Below, one piece after another: positions 35,458 to 44,236 of a DNA stretch of 64,000 bases. The notes below the pieces were generated by a model. That model was given only the letters and a program-made list of their open reading frames with translations, ran no database searches and had not been told where the DNA came from. The position numbers and the translations under genes are program-made. The stretch comes from Kerstersia sp052103615 (GTDB lineage Bacteria; Pseudomonadota; Gammaproteobacteria; Burkholderiales; Burkholderiaceae_B). The DNA lies in NCBI RefSeq assembly GCF_052103615.1, contig NZ_JBQEKA010000003.1:55669-119668 (forward strand), written 5' to 3'. Each line of letters opens with the position of its first letter. Positions within the stretch are counted from its first letter, which is position 1.

Positions 35458-36522
35458 TCAGATGGGCGCGAAACGGAACACGCCCTTGTCATCCAGGCGG
35501 CGTTCCAGCCTTCCGGCATGCCAGAGCAGATGCAGGTGCGCCAGGGCTTCGCCCAGCGCAAAGGTCAGCTGATGCAAATCCAGTTTGCGATGGAACATGA
35601 TGGGAACGATATCCGCCGCGCTGCATGGCGCCGCGGTACAGGCATCCATGACTTCCTGCAGGCGGTCCCGGTGATGCTCGCGTTGCTGGCGGATGCGCTC
35701 ATGCAGCCCGCGGAAAGGCTTGCCATGGGACGGCAATACCAGCGTTTCTTCGGGCATGTCACGATACGCATCCAGCGACTGCAAATACAGGCGCAGCGAA
35801 TCCGCCTCCGGTTCGAAATCGAACACGCTGACATTCGTGGAAATGCGCGGCAGCACCATATCGCCGGCAATCAGCAGATTCAGTTCCGCGCAATACAGGC
35901 CGATATGTTCAGGCGCATGGCCGTACCCGACAACTTGCAGCCAGTCCCGGCCGCCAATGCGCAAGGTGTCCCCGCCCAGCAAACGGTGCATGGTGGCTGG
36001 CACCGCAGGCACCATATTGACGTAATAGCCGGAACGCTCGCGCACCTGAGCCAGGGAAGTCTCATCACACAAGCCATTGCGGCGGAAATGCGCGGCCGCG
36101 GCTTCACCCCCAGCACCCGCGCTGGCGTCACGCCGCCCGCACGCAATCACTGCCTGGGTGTATTCGCTCATGCTCATCAGCAAGCGGGCATCCCAGCGGC
36201 GGCATAGCCAATCGGCCAGGCCGACGTGATCGGGGTGCATGTGGGTCACGAGCACGCGCAGCACCGGCAAGCCTTCCAGCTCATGCTCGAAAATCGACTC
36301 CCACTGGGCCTGCACTTCGCTGCGCGCAATACCGCAATCCACCACCATCCAGCCGTCACGACCATCCACTGTGTCGCGCAACAGCCAGACATTCACATGG
36401 TCCAGCGCAAAAGGCAGGGGCAGGCGCACCCACTTCACCCCATCCACGAGGGTGATGGCCCGGCCGGGTTCTGGCAGCGCGTCATTCCAGGGGTAGGACA
36501 GCGCCATTTCATTCTTGTTCAT
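35458..36522 (-). CDS. Metallo-beta-lactamase-fold hydrolase
   Basis: A 354-residue MBL-fold protein. The zinc motif THMHPDHVG places His94, His96, Asp98 and His99; later ligands are in VVGYGHAPEH and AGDMVLPR. The C-terminal extension of about 110 residues (from DAYRDMPEETLVLPSHG) is the winged-helix type seen in LACTB2 and glyoxylase-II-like hydrolases. Probable substrates are thioesters or other activated esters; no more can be said. The start at 36522 follows GGAG. It is divergent from a MerR regulator with a palindrome in between, a setting common for fatty-acid or branched-chain amino-acid degradation genes. Confidence 0.82.
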   Translation of the reverse strand: MNKNEMALSYPWNDALPEPGRAITLVDGVKWVRLPLPFALDHVNVWLLRDTVDGRDGWMVVDCGIARSEVQAQWESIFEHELEGLPVLRVLVTHMHPDHVGLADWLCRRWDARLLMSMSEYTQAVIACGRRDASAGAGGEAAAAHFRRNGLCDETSLAQVRERSGYYVNMVPAVPATMHRLLGGDTLRIGGRDWLQVVGYGHAPEHIGLYCAELNLLIAGDMVLPRISTNVSVFDFEPEADSLRLYLQSLDAYRDMPEETLVLPSHGKPFRGLHERIRQQREHHRDRLQEVMDACTAAPCSAADIVPIMFHRKLDLHQLTFALGEALAHLHLLWHAGRLERRLDDKGVFRFAPI

Positions 36523-36707
36523 CGGGACTCCGGGAAGCATTCAGGCTACCTCCCGCGCCCCTGCCGTCGGCACGCTGCCACGCGCCAGCGCTGCGCAGCC
36601 ATCACGACGGCAAAACAGGCCTGGAGCCTGGCTGACGCTCCGGCAACGGCGGCTACGACAGACAGCACAGACAACAAAATCAGACGATAAAGCTGAGTTA
36701 CTATACC

Positions 36708-36721
36708 TTACGTTGACGTAA
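36708..36721. promoter_or_regulatory. MerR operator candidate between the MBL gene and merR
   Basis: TTACGTTGACGTAA: perfect 6-bp arms around TG. It matches the palindrome at 37143-37156 in 13 of 14 bases. It lies 24 bases before the merR start. Confidence 0.65.
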
Positions 36722-36744
36722 ACGGAAATTAAAGTTCCATTCCC

Positions 36745-37119
36745 ATGCCAGCACCCAATTGGAGTATCTCCGAGCTATCCAGCGAGTTCGGCGTCACGCC
36801 CCGCACCCTACGCTTCTATGAAGACAAGGGCATACTCGCGCCGGCCCGCCATGGCCGCCACCGCATTTACGGCGCCCGTGATCGCGCCCGTCTGGTGCTG
36901 ACTTTGCGGGCCAGGGCCGTCGGGCTGGCGCTAGACGATATCCGCAGCCTGCTGGATATCTATACGGGCCCCGACAGCACGCAGGCGCAAATCCGCGCCT
37001 GCGCCGAAAAGCTGGAAATCCATCGCCAATTCCTGCTCTCCCAGCGCCAGGAACTGGAGCTCATGCTGGAACGTATCGAAGAACAAATTCAGGATTGCCT
37101 GAATAAAATAGATAAATAA
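36745..37119 (+). CDS. MerR family regulator (LiuR-like)
   Basis: A 124-residue regulator with the MerR winged helix-turn-helix (WSISELSSEFGVTPRTLRFYEDKGILAPARHGRHRIY) and a C-terminal dimerisation coiled coil (about 80-120). No metal-binding cysteines are present, so it senses something other than metal. The compact size and N-terminal sequence resemble LiuR, which controls branched-chain amino-acid and related degradation in proteobacteria. Matching palindromes before its own gene and after it, ahead of aceK, indicate autoregulation and control of aceK. Confidence 0.8.
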   Translation: MPAPNWSISELSSEFGVTPRTLRFYEDKGILAPARHGRHRIYGARDRARLVLTLRARAVGLALDDIRSLLDIYTGPDSTQAQIRACAEKLEIHRQFLLSQRQELELMLERIEEQIQDCLNKIDK

Positions 37120-37142
37120 AATCAAATCATCGTTCTCTTCGT

Positions 37143-37156
37143 TTACGTTAACGTAA
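37143..37156. promoter_or_regulatory. MerR operator candidate upstream of aceK
   Basis: TTACGTTAACGTAA, a perfect 14-bp palindrome, 140 bases before aceK. A -10-like TATGCT begins 3 bases beyond it. It differs by one central base from the site upstream of merR. Confidence 0.65.
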
Positions 37157-37295
37157 GATATGCTTTTCGCACGCCGCCAGCAGGATCTGCCAGGCGAAAC
37201 GCCGTGCCGGCGCTGCCTGGCTCCGGCCTGATGACCTGGCAATTGCTTGGCAGACCCCATGGCAGCCCCCATGGCAGACCGGAGTCCAGGCCACG

Positions 37296-39143
37296 ATGTC
37301 CAGCACGCGCCACCCCCCGTTTCCCGTCAGCGACAACGCGCTGTATGTCGAACCTCTGGCACGGCCGCTGTCCGCGCGGCTGGCCGCCGACACCATTTTG
37401 CAGGGCTTTAACCGGCACTACGCGCTATTCCGCTATAGCGCGCAGCGCGCCAAGGCCTTGTTCGAGGCCGGTGACTGGCGCGGCATGCAGCAGCTCTCCC
37501 GCGAACGCATAGACTATTACGATCAGCGTGTGCGCGAATGCGCCCATGCCTTGGCCAGCCGCCTGAGCGGGCAGGGCGGCGATGCCGATCCCAGCCAGCA
37601 CTGGCAGGCCATCAAACAGGAATTCGTCACGTTGCTCGATGGGCACCCCCAGCCGGAATGCGCGGAAACCTTCTTCAATTCCGTTTCATGCCGCGTGCTG
37701 CGGCGCGAATATTTCAATAACGTCTGCCTGTTCGTGCGGCCAGCCGTCGCAACGGATTATCTGGAAGGCCAGCGGCCCGCATTCCGCGCCTATTACCCCG
37801 CGCGCGCCGGTCTGCGCGTCACGCTCAGGCGCATGCTGGGGGATTTCGGCCTGGCGGCGCCGTTCGAAGACCTGCCGCGCGACATCCGTCTGCTGGCGCG
37901 CGCCGCCACCCGTTTGCTGCGGCAAACCTTACCCAAAGGGCAAGGCCCGCGGCTCGGGCAAGACTGTCAGGCGCATGTGCATGGCACCCTGTTTTTCCGC
38001 AACAAAGGCGCCTATCTGCTGGGCCGCCTGATCAACCAAGGCGCCATTTACCCCTTTTGCATCCCGCTGCTGCGCCTGCCATCCGGCCATGTGTACGCCG
38101 ATGCGCTGCTCCATGGGCAAGATGCGCTCAGCCGTGTCTTCAGCTTCGCCCGCACCTATTTCCTGGTGGACATGGAAGCCCCGTCGGCCACCGTGCGCTT
38201 TCTCGCTACCTTGCTGCCGCGCAAACCGCTGGCCGAGCTTTACACCATGATAGGCCTGCAAAAGCAGGGCAAAACGCTCTTCTACCGCGATTTTCTGCAG
38301 CATCTGGCGCACTCTGGCGACGCCTTTGAAACAGCCGCAGGCATTCCCGGCATGGTGATGTTCGTGTTCACGCTGCCGTCCTATCCCTATGTCTTCAAGA
38401 TCATCCGCGACCGCATCGAAAAAGACGGCATGACAGCAGCCATCGTGCGGCGCAAATATCAGCAGGTCAAACTGCATGATCGCGCCGGGCGCATGGCCGA
38501 TACCTGGGAATACTCGCAGGTCGCGCTGCCGCGCCACCGTTTCTCCGACGATTTGCTGCAGGCCCTGCGTACCCATATTCCCTCGCAGCTGGAAGAACAG
38601 GGCGATACGCTGGTGCTGCGGCATGTTTACATCGAACGCCGCATGACGCCGCTCAACCTCTATCTGTGGCAAGCGGGCGCGCCGGCCAAGGCCGCCGCGC
38701 TGGAAGAATACGGCAATGCCATCCGTGAACTGGCGGCCACCAATCTCTTCCCCGGCGACATGCTATTCAAGAATTTCGGCGTCACCCGCCTGGGCCGGGT
38801 GGTGTTTTACGACTACGACGAAATCCAGTCCATGACGGAAATGAATTTCCGCCATATTCCGCAAGCCCCGGACGACGACGCCGAGATGAGCGCCGACACC
38901 TGGTATGCCACCGGCCCTAACGATGTGTTCCCCGAGGAGTTCGAACATTTCCTGTTCAGCGACCCGGCGCTGTACCAGCCTTTCGCTGCCAGGCACGCTG
39001 CGCTGCTGCAGCCGGAATGGTGGCGCGCCTGCCAGGCGCGGATCGCCCGTGGCGGCGTCGCCGATATCTTTCCCTATGATCCAGGCAGCCGCTTTCCCAG
39101 CCACCAGGCCTGCACGCCGGACGAGCTGGCCCAGCAACGCTGA
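37296..39143 (+). CDS. aceK: Isocitrate dehydrogenase kinase/phosphatase
   Basis: A 615-residue bifunctional enzyme that inactivates isocitrate dehydrogenase by phosphorylation and reactivates it, setting the split between TCA cycle and glyoxylate shunt. Whole-length similarity is clear, for example NSVSCRVLRREYFNNVCLFVRP, YPYVFKIIRDRIEKDG (ATP-binding lysine region), HVYIERRMTPLNLYL and LFPGDMLFKNFGVTRLGRVVFYDYDEI (catalytic Asp-containing kinase loop). It is slightly longer than the E. coli protein (578). aceA and aceB are not adjacent; regulation through the MerR palindrome upstream would tie it to growth on acetyl-CoA-yielding substrates. Confidence 0.95.
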   Translation: MSSTRHPPFPVSDNALYVEPLARPLSARLAADTILQGFNRHYALFRYSAQRAKALFEAGDWRGMQQLSRERIDYYDQRVRECAHALASRLSGQGGDADPSQHWQAIKQEFVTLLDGHPQPECAETFFNSVSCRVLRREYFNNVCLFVRPAVATDYLEGQRPAFRAYYPARAGLRVTLRRMLGDFGLAAPFEDLPRDIRLLARAATRLLRQTLPKGQGPRLGQDCQAHVHGTLFFRNKGAYLLGRLINQGAIYPFCIPLLRLPSGHVYADALLHGQDALSRVFSFARTYFLVDMEAPSATVRFLATLLPRKPLAELYTMIGLQKQGKTLFYRDFLQHLAHSGDAFETAAGIPGMVMFVFTLPSYPYVFKIIRDRIEKDGMTAAIVRRKYQQVKLHDRAGRMADTWEYSQVALPRHRFSDDLLQALRTHIPSQLEEQGDTLVLRHVYIERRMTPLNLYLWQAGAPAKAAALEEYGNAIRELAATNLFPGDMLFKNFGVTRLGRVVFYDYDEIQSMTEMNFRHIPQAPDDDAEMSADTWYATGPNDVFPEEFEHFLFSDPALYQPFAARHAALLQPEWWRACQARIARGGVADIFPYDPGSRFPSHQACTPDELAQQR

Positions 39144-39185
39144 AGCCGCGCCGCCGGCCCCTGCGGCCAGCGCCCCGGCCAAAGA

Positions 39186-39223
39186 AAAACCGCCAGCTGG
39201 CATGCATGCCGGCTGGCGGTTTT
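39186..39223. terminator. Bidirectional terminator between aceK and argD
   Basis: AAAACCGCCAGC (39186-39197) pairs with GCTGGCGGTTTT (39212-39223). The loop itself is the palindrome GGCATGCATGCC. T-runs result on both strands, fitting the convergent genes. Confidence 0.9.
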
Positions 39224-39273
39224 CCAGCGCGTTCCGCCATCATGGGCGGAACCGCTGACAGTCTGGCGCAGAC

Positions 39274-40467
39274 TCAGGCGCCGCGCACCTGACGGAAGAC
39301 TTGATCCAGCAATTCAAATTGCAGGTCGATTTCTTCCGGCGTCACGTTCAAGGCAGGCATGAAACGCAGCAGGTTGGGGCGCGGCGAATTGAGCAACAGG
39401 CCCACCGGCGCCATATCACGCGCAGCTTCCACGATCTGGGCGCCATCGTCACGGTCCAGCACCATGGCGCGCAGCAAACCACGGCCACGTTCACCCTGCA
39501 TGCCCCACTTGGCCGAGAATGCCAGCGAACGCTGCGCCAGCAAGTCGCCCAGCTTGACGACATTGTCCAGGAAACCCGGTGCGGCCAGCGTATCGAACAC
39601 CGCCACGCCCACCGCCGTCATCAGCGGATTGCCGTTATAGGTGCCGCCTTGGTCACCCGGACGGAAACAGCTGACTTCCTCACGCGCCAGCAGTGCCGAC
39701 AGCGGCACGCCGCCGCCAATGCCCTTGCCCAGCGTCATGATGTCAGGCTCGATCCCGGCGTGCTGATAGGCGAACATCTTGCCCGTGCGGCCCATGCCGG
39801 TCTGCACTTCATCAACGATCAGCAGCAGGCCATGCTTGCGGGTCAGCTCGCGCAACTGGCGCATGAACTCGTCGGTCGCCGGCACTACGCCTGCTTCGCC
39901 TTGCACCGGTTCGAGCATCACGGCAACGGTTTGGTCGTCGATGAGCGCTTCCACCGATGCGATGTCGTTGTAGGTCGCTTTGGGGAAACCATCGACCTGG
40001 GGCGCAAACAAAGTATCCCAGCCCGGCTTGCCCGATGCCGACATGGTCGCCAGCGTGCGGCCGTGGAAGGCATTGGTGAAGGTGATGATCTTGTAGGCGC
40101 CATTGCGATGCACCTGGCCGTAGCGGCGCGCCAGCTTGATCGCGCCTTCGTTGGCTTCCGCGCCGCTATTGGCGAAGAACACCTTGTCGAAACACGAAGC
40201 TTCGGTCAAACGGCCAGCCAATGCGATAGACGGCTCGTTATAGAACGCCGGCGAAGGGTTGATCAGTTGATCGACCTGCCGGTGCAGCGCTGCGCGGATC
40301 GGTTCGGGATTATGGCCCAACGCATTGACGGCCCAGCCCTGAACGAAGTCCAGATATCGCTTGCCGGCATGGTCCTCCAGCCACGAACCCTCACCTCGCA
40401 CGAAAACGAGTTCGGGACGCTGCGTGATTTCCATGACTGCCTGCACTCTGAACTGAGAAAATTCCAT
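39274..40467 (-). CDS. argD: Acetylornithine/ornithine-type class III aminotransferase
   Basis: A 397-residue PLP-dependent aminotransferase. The PLP phosphate region FFANSGAEANEGAIKLAR, the aspartate motif LIVDEVQTGMGRTGKMFAYQH and Lys248 (MTLGKGIGGGVPLSA) are in order. TYNGNPLMTAVG is typical of the acetylornithine/succinylornithine group. The probable reaction is N-acetylornithine + 2-oxoglutarate in arginine synthesis. ACCA-type specificity is not fixed by sequence, and other omega-aminotransferases look similar. The start at 40467 follows AGGTGG. Downstream terminator shared with aceK. Confidence 0.82.
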   Translation of the reverse strand: MEFSQFRVQAVMEITQRPELVFVRGEGSWLEDHAGKRYLDFVQGWAVNALGHNPEPIRAALHRQVDQLINPSPAFYNEPSIALAGRLTEASCFDKVFFANSGAEANEGAIKLARRYGQVHRNGAYKIITFTNAFHGRTLATMSASGKPGWDTLFAPQVDGFPKATYNDIASVEALIDDQTVAVMLEPVQGEAGVVPATDEFMRQLRELTRKHGLLLIVDEVQTGMGRTGKMFAYQHAGIEPDIMTLGKGIGGGVPLSALLAREEVSCFRPGDQGGTYNGNPLMTAVGVAVFDTLAAPGFLDNVVKLGDLLAQRSLAFSAKWGMQGERGRGLLRAMVLDRDDGAQIVEAARDMAPVGLLLNSPRPNLLRFMPALNVTPEEIDLQFELLDQVFRQVRGA

Positions 40468-40777
40468 TTCGGCCACCTGCCGCAAAAAAGTTGTAAAGGG
40501 GAGCCGACAGTATGCCGCATTTATCGGGTTTTTTCGCGACACACCCGCACGCTGCCCGACATTCGTTCAAGGAAGCGCCCGCCTTGTCTCATGCGGGCCA
40601 GCGCGCTGTCACAGCACCCGTGCCAGCGAGGGGAAATACCACCACATGAATACACCCTCCGTCTCTTGGAGTAAACTGGCCCCAAGGCTTGGCCTATACG
40701 ATTACGGAAAGCGGCGGCATCCCCGCCATGGCTCTTACGGCCCGGATCCGGACCCATACAGGCGAACTACGCTGCTC
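40468..40777. other. Divergent promoter region between argD and smg
   Basis: About 310 bases. An in-frame ATG at 40646 would extend smg by 44 residues, but the extension has no family likeness. No other gene or clear operator seen. Confidence 0.4.
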
Positions 40778-41236
40778 ATGTACGACATTCTGGTTTATCT
40801 GTTCGAGAACTACTACACCCCCCAGGCCTGTCCTGCCGCCGATGTATTGGCGCGCCGTCTGGCGGCTGCCGGTTTCGAGGACGAAGACATCGACGAAGCC
40901 CTGGGCTGGCTGGGCGGTCTGGCCGAAAGCACGGCGCGCTGCGTCGGTTTGACGGACGGCCCCATTACCGGCATGCGCATCTACAGTGAAGCGGAATACC
41001 AGGCATTGGGCACCCAGGCCATCGGTTTCATTGCCTTCCTGGAAAGCGCCGGTGTCCTGCCGGCAGCCTTGCGTGAGATCGTCATCGACCGCGCCATGGT
41101 GTGCGCGGAATCCCCGGTTTCACTGGAAACCATCAAAATCATCGCGCTGATGGTGCTCTGGAGCCAGGAAGCCGAGATCGACCGCTTCATCCTGGAAGAA
41201 CTGCTGGAGCAGGGCGGCGCCCGGCTGCTGCATTAA
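40778..41236 (+). CDS. smg: Smg family protein (DUF494)
   Basis: A 152-residue acidic soluble protein starting MYDILVYLFENYY, the conserved Smg N-terminus. It continues with a DEDIDEALGWLGGL helix and a C-terminal helical half ending EIDRFILEELLEQ. Its molecular role is not established; in many proteobacteria the gene lies between dprA and topA. Here neither neighbour is present, and gluQ follows 27 bases downstream, so the local order is rearranged relative to the common one. Confidence 0.88.
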   Translation: MYDILVYLFENYYTPQACPAADVLARRLAAAGFEDEDIDEALGWLGGLAESTARCVGLTDGPITGMRIYSEAEYQALGTQAIGFIAFLESAGVLPAALREIVIDRAMVCAESPVSLETIKIIALMVLWSQEAEIDRFILEELLEQGGARLLH

Positions 41237-41263
41237 AGCGCCTCCGGCGCCGCAGGCACCTTC

Positions 41264-42253
41264 ATGGCTGCAATCCCCTCACCGCGCCCCTTGCCTGGCG
41301 GCTATATTGGCCGTTTCGCCCCCAGCCCCAGCGGCCCCCTGCATAATGGTTCCCTGGTCGCCGCCATGGCCAGCCTGCTGGATGCCCGCGCCCACCAGGG
41401 CCGCTGGCTGCTGCGCATTGAAGACGTCGATACCCCCCGGATGACTGCCGGGGCGGACCAATGCATCATGCAACAGTTGCGGGGGCTGGGCATGCACTGG
41501 GACGGCGAAGTCATCTGGCAATCCCGGCGTGAACTGGCTTATCTGGATGCCATGGCGCGCCTGCGCGCGCAAGGCCGGCTCTACCCTTGCGCCTGCACCC
41601 GCCGCGAAATCGCCGATGCCGCCAGTGCCGCGGGGCGGCTGGGCGAGCAAGGCGAGCGCCCCTATTTGGGCATGTGCCGCCACGGCTTGGCGCCGGGCCG
41701 GGCCGCCCGCGCTTGGCGCGTCCGTGTCGATCCCGGCACTGTGGCATTCACAGACCGCTGGCTGGGCCCCCAGCAACAGGATGTCGCCACCGAGGTTGGC
41801 GATTTCGTGCTGCGGCGGGCAGACGGCCTGTGGGCCTATCAACTGGCCGTCGTGGTCGATGACAGCGCGCAAGGCGTCACGGATATCGTGCGCGGCGCGG
41901 ATCTGCTGACCAGCACGGCACGCCAGATACAGCTGGCGCGCCTGTTGAGCGACCCGGTGTTGAGCGGCCCTGTGGTGGGCGACCCTGTGTTGGGCGGCCC
42001 GGTAGCGTCCAACCCTGAGTTGTTCAACACAATACCGCGCTACATGCATGTGCCGCTGGTGCTGGACCCCGGCACCGGCCTCAAACTTTCCAAGCAAAAC
42101 CACGCCCCGGCGCTGGATCTTTCCCAACCGCTTGCCACCCTGATGCAGGCATGGCGCGCGCTAGGGTTCGACACTTTCTCCGCCGCCGGGCCAGATGATT
42201 TCTGGCCGGCAGCCACCGCGCGCTGGGCAAGGCGCTGGCGCATCTCAGGCTGA
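41264..42253 (+). CDS. gluQ: Glutamyl-Q tRNA(Asp) synthetase
   Basis: A 329-residue truncated GluRS-like enzyme that attaches glutamate to queuosine in tRNA(Asp). It lacks an anticodon-binding domain. The N-terminal GRFAPSPSGPLHNGSL is the HIGH-type motif. Zinc-binding cysteines occur in LYPCACTRREI and YLGMCR. KLSKQNHA is the KMSKS loop. Between the RQIQLARLL helix and IPRYMHVPLVL there is an extra stretch of about 20 residues (codons 41951-42028) made of a duplicated 30-bp unit encoding DPVLSGPVVG/DPVLGGPVAS. An intrinsic terminator follows. Confidence 0.92.
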   Translation: MAAIPSPRPLPGGYIGRFAPSPSGPLHNGSLVAAMASLLDARAHQGRWLLRIEDVDTPRMTAGADQCIMQQLRGLGMHWDGEVIWQSRRELAYLDAMARLRAQGRLYPCACTRREIADAASAAGRLGEQGERPYLGMCRHGLAPGRAARAWRVRVDPGTVAFTDRWLGPQQQDVATEVGDFVLRRADGLWAYQLAVVVDDSAQGVTDIVRGADLLTSTARQIQLARLLSDPVLSGPVVGDPVLGGPVASNPELFNTIPRYMHVPLVLDPGTGLKLSKQNHAPALDLSQPLATLMQAWRALGFDTFSAAGPDDFWPAATARWARRWRISG

Positions 42254-42318
42254 TGCCCGCTTGCGGCCCCTGATGGCGACCTGATGGCTGCCTAACTAAC
42301 GCCGGATTTCAGCCTGAC

Positions 42319-42344
42319 TGGGGCATGATCACAGCCCCATTTTT
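42319..42344 (+). terminator. Intrinsic terminator after gluQ
   Basis: TGGGGC (42319-42324) pairs with GCCCCA (42334-42339), followed by five T. Confidence 0.7.
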
Positions 42345-42385
42345 CAGCCCCTTTTCCGCCCATTTATGCCGCGCCGCCGCGGCAT

Positions 42386-43231
42386 TCACCGCTTGGCGCG
42401 TAAGCACTCCCAGTCGATTGCCTGCACTTCCTGCCGTGTGGCAGGCAAGGGCGCGTATTCGACCGTCAATCCCGAGGGCCGCAGCGTGCAGACCGCAAAA
42501 CCCGCCCCCTGCACCAAACTGAGATGCTCATGGCAAAGAATGTCCTTGGCATGATGCAGGCCCGTCGCCACCGCCAGCATCGTGCCGTACCAATTCGATA
42601 CGCGGTCGTAATGGATATGGCCGCAGAACATGCCTGCCACCTGGTGCCCGCGCAGCAGGTCGCGCAGGCGCCGCGTATCCGCCAGGCTGAGTGTTTCCCA
42701 TTGCCCGGTTTCATCGTCTTCATCCAGCGCAGGCGCATGGTGCGCCACCAGCAAACGCGGCATCTCGGGATGGGCCTCCAGGCGCTGGCGCAGCCAGCCG
42801 AACTGGCCATCATCCAGCGCGCCGCCAATCTGTCCGGGCACGCTGGTATCCAGCACGATGACATGCACACCCGCCACCACCTGGTCGTAGTGACAGGGCG
42901 CGGCAGCGCCGGATTCGGCATGCGGCAATTGCAAAGCCGCGCGCAGCGCCGAGCGCTCGTCATGGTTACCGGCCGCATACAGCACCGGCATGCGCAAAGG
43001 CGCCATCAAGCTGGCCAATGTGCGGTAGCTGTCCGCATCCCCGCGGTTGCTCAGGTCACCGCTGACCAGCACGAAAGCCGGCGCAGGCTGCATGGCCTGA
43101 AGTGTCTCGACCACAGCGGCCAGCCGGCTGGCCGTATCCGATTTCAGGCCCGGGTCGGCGCTTTGGTCACCGATATGCAAATCCGTCAGATGGATGAAAG
43201 TAATAGGCGGGAAAGAAGCAGCGGAAGACAT
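42386..43231 (-). CDS. Calcineurin-type phosphodiesterase (GpdQ/CpdA-like)
   Basis: A 281-residue binuclear metallophosphoesterase. Motifs in order are DLHIGD, GDLSNRGD, GNHDE, HHAP and CGHIHYDR, giving all metal ligands of the class III cyclic nucleotide/glycerophosphodiesterase group. There is no signal peptide, so it is cytoplasmic. It ends an operon encoding a Ugp-type ABC importer and SurE, which points to hydrolysis of an imported phosphodiester such as a glycerophosphodiester or cyclic nucleotide. The start at 43231 (MSSAASFPP) was preferred over ATG at 43270. Confidence 0.82.
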   Translation of the reverse strand: MSSAASFPPITFIHLTDLHIGDQSADPGLKSDTASRLAAVVETLQAMQPAPAFVLVSGDLSNRGDADSYRTLASLMAPLRMPVLYAAGNHDERSALRAALQLPHAESGAAAPCHYDQVVAGVHVIVLDTSVPGQIGGALDDGQFGWLRQRLEAHPEMPRLLVAHHAPALDEDDETGQWETLSLADTRRLRDLLRGHQVAGMFCGHIHYDRVSNWYGTMLAVATGLHHAKDILCHEHLSLVQGAGFAVCTLRPSGLTVEYAPLPATRQEVQAIDWECLRAKR

Positions 43232-43318
43232 GGAAAGAAGATTCCTGATGAGCGGAAAAGTGCAAGGCACGACTAAACAGCGAGAGAACGAAAGAACATG
43301 TCGCCGGGCAGGCGCAGC

Positions 43319-44236
43319 TCATTTGATGCCGGCGCGCATAAAGCTCTGGATGAACTGTTTCTGGAACAACAGGAACGCCACCAGCAAAGGCGCCGAAGTC
43401 AGCAAGGTCGCGGCCGAGATAATGGCCCAGCTGGTGCCCTGGTCTGGCGAAGAAAACACCTGCAGGCCCACCGTGACCGGGCGGGTGGATACCGAGTTCG
43501 TGACAATCAGCGGCCACAACAGGTTGTTCCAGTGATAGCTGATGGAAACCAGGCCATACGCCACATAAACGGGCCGCGCCAGGGGCACATAGACACGCCA
43601 GAGTATGCCCAACGTGCCTGCGCCTTCGATACGGGCCGCATCCTCCAGCGCGCGCGGGGTCGCCAGGAAAGTCTGGCGCAGCAGGAAGATGCCGAACGCC
43701 GAGGCGAAATACGGCATGCCGATGGCCAGCAAGGAATCCAGCAAGCCCATGCCGCTGATCGTGCGGTAGTTCTCCACCATCAGCATTTCCGGCATGATCA
43801 TGAGCTGCAGCAGCACCAGGTAGAACAGCACATTGCGGCCGGGAAACTGGAACCGGGCAAAGGCATAGGCCGCGAGGGTACACAGCACAAACTGCACCGC
43901 CATGATGACCGTCACCAGCATGGCGGTGTTCACCATATACGTCGCGAAGGGCGCGGCATCCCAGGCTGCGCGGAAGTTTTCCAGCGTCAGCGGCGCCGTC
44001 AGGCTGAAGCGGACTTCATAGGCAGCCGGGTGAATGGCCGTCCAGACCGCATAGGCAAATGGCAGCAGCCACAACAGCGCCAGCAGCCAGGCGCCTGCGT
44101 TTTCCAGCCAAGCCGCCGTCAGGCAAGCCTGCAAGCGTGACGGCCAGCCGGAACGCCGTGACGGGACGGCATGGCCGCCTGCGCCCGTGACAGAGGACAG
44201 GGCTGCACCTGCCCCGGATTGCGTGCTCATCTTCAT
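43319..44236 (-). CDS. ABC transporter permease, UgpE/MalG type (CUT1)
   Basis: A 305-residue inner-membrane permease with six helices. The EAA loop region reads EDAARIEGAGTLGILWRVYVPLARP, the contact for the ATPase. The N-terminal 35 residues are a polar cytoplasmic extension. Its start overlaps the stop of the upstream permease by 4 bases (ATGA). It ends 87 bases before the phosphodiesterase gene. Confidence 0.9.
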   Translation of the reverse strand: MKMSTQSGAGAALSSVTGAGGHAVPSRRSGWPSRLQACLTAAWLENAGAWLLALLWLLPFAYAVWTAIHPAAYEVRFSLTAPLTLENFRAAWDAAPFATYMVNTAMLVTVIMAVQFVLCTLAAYAFARFQFPGRNVLFYLVLLQLMIMPEMLMVENYRTISGMGLLDSLLAIGMPYFASAFGIFLLRQTFLATPRALEDAARIEGAGTLGILWRVYVPLARPVYVAYGLVSISYHWNNLLWPLIVTNSVSTRPVTVGLQVFSSPDQGTSWAIISAATLLTSAPLLVAFLLFQKQFIQSFMRAGIK

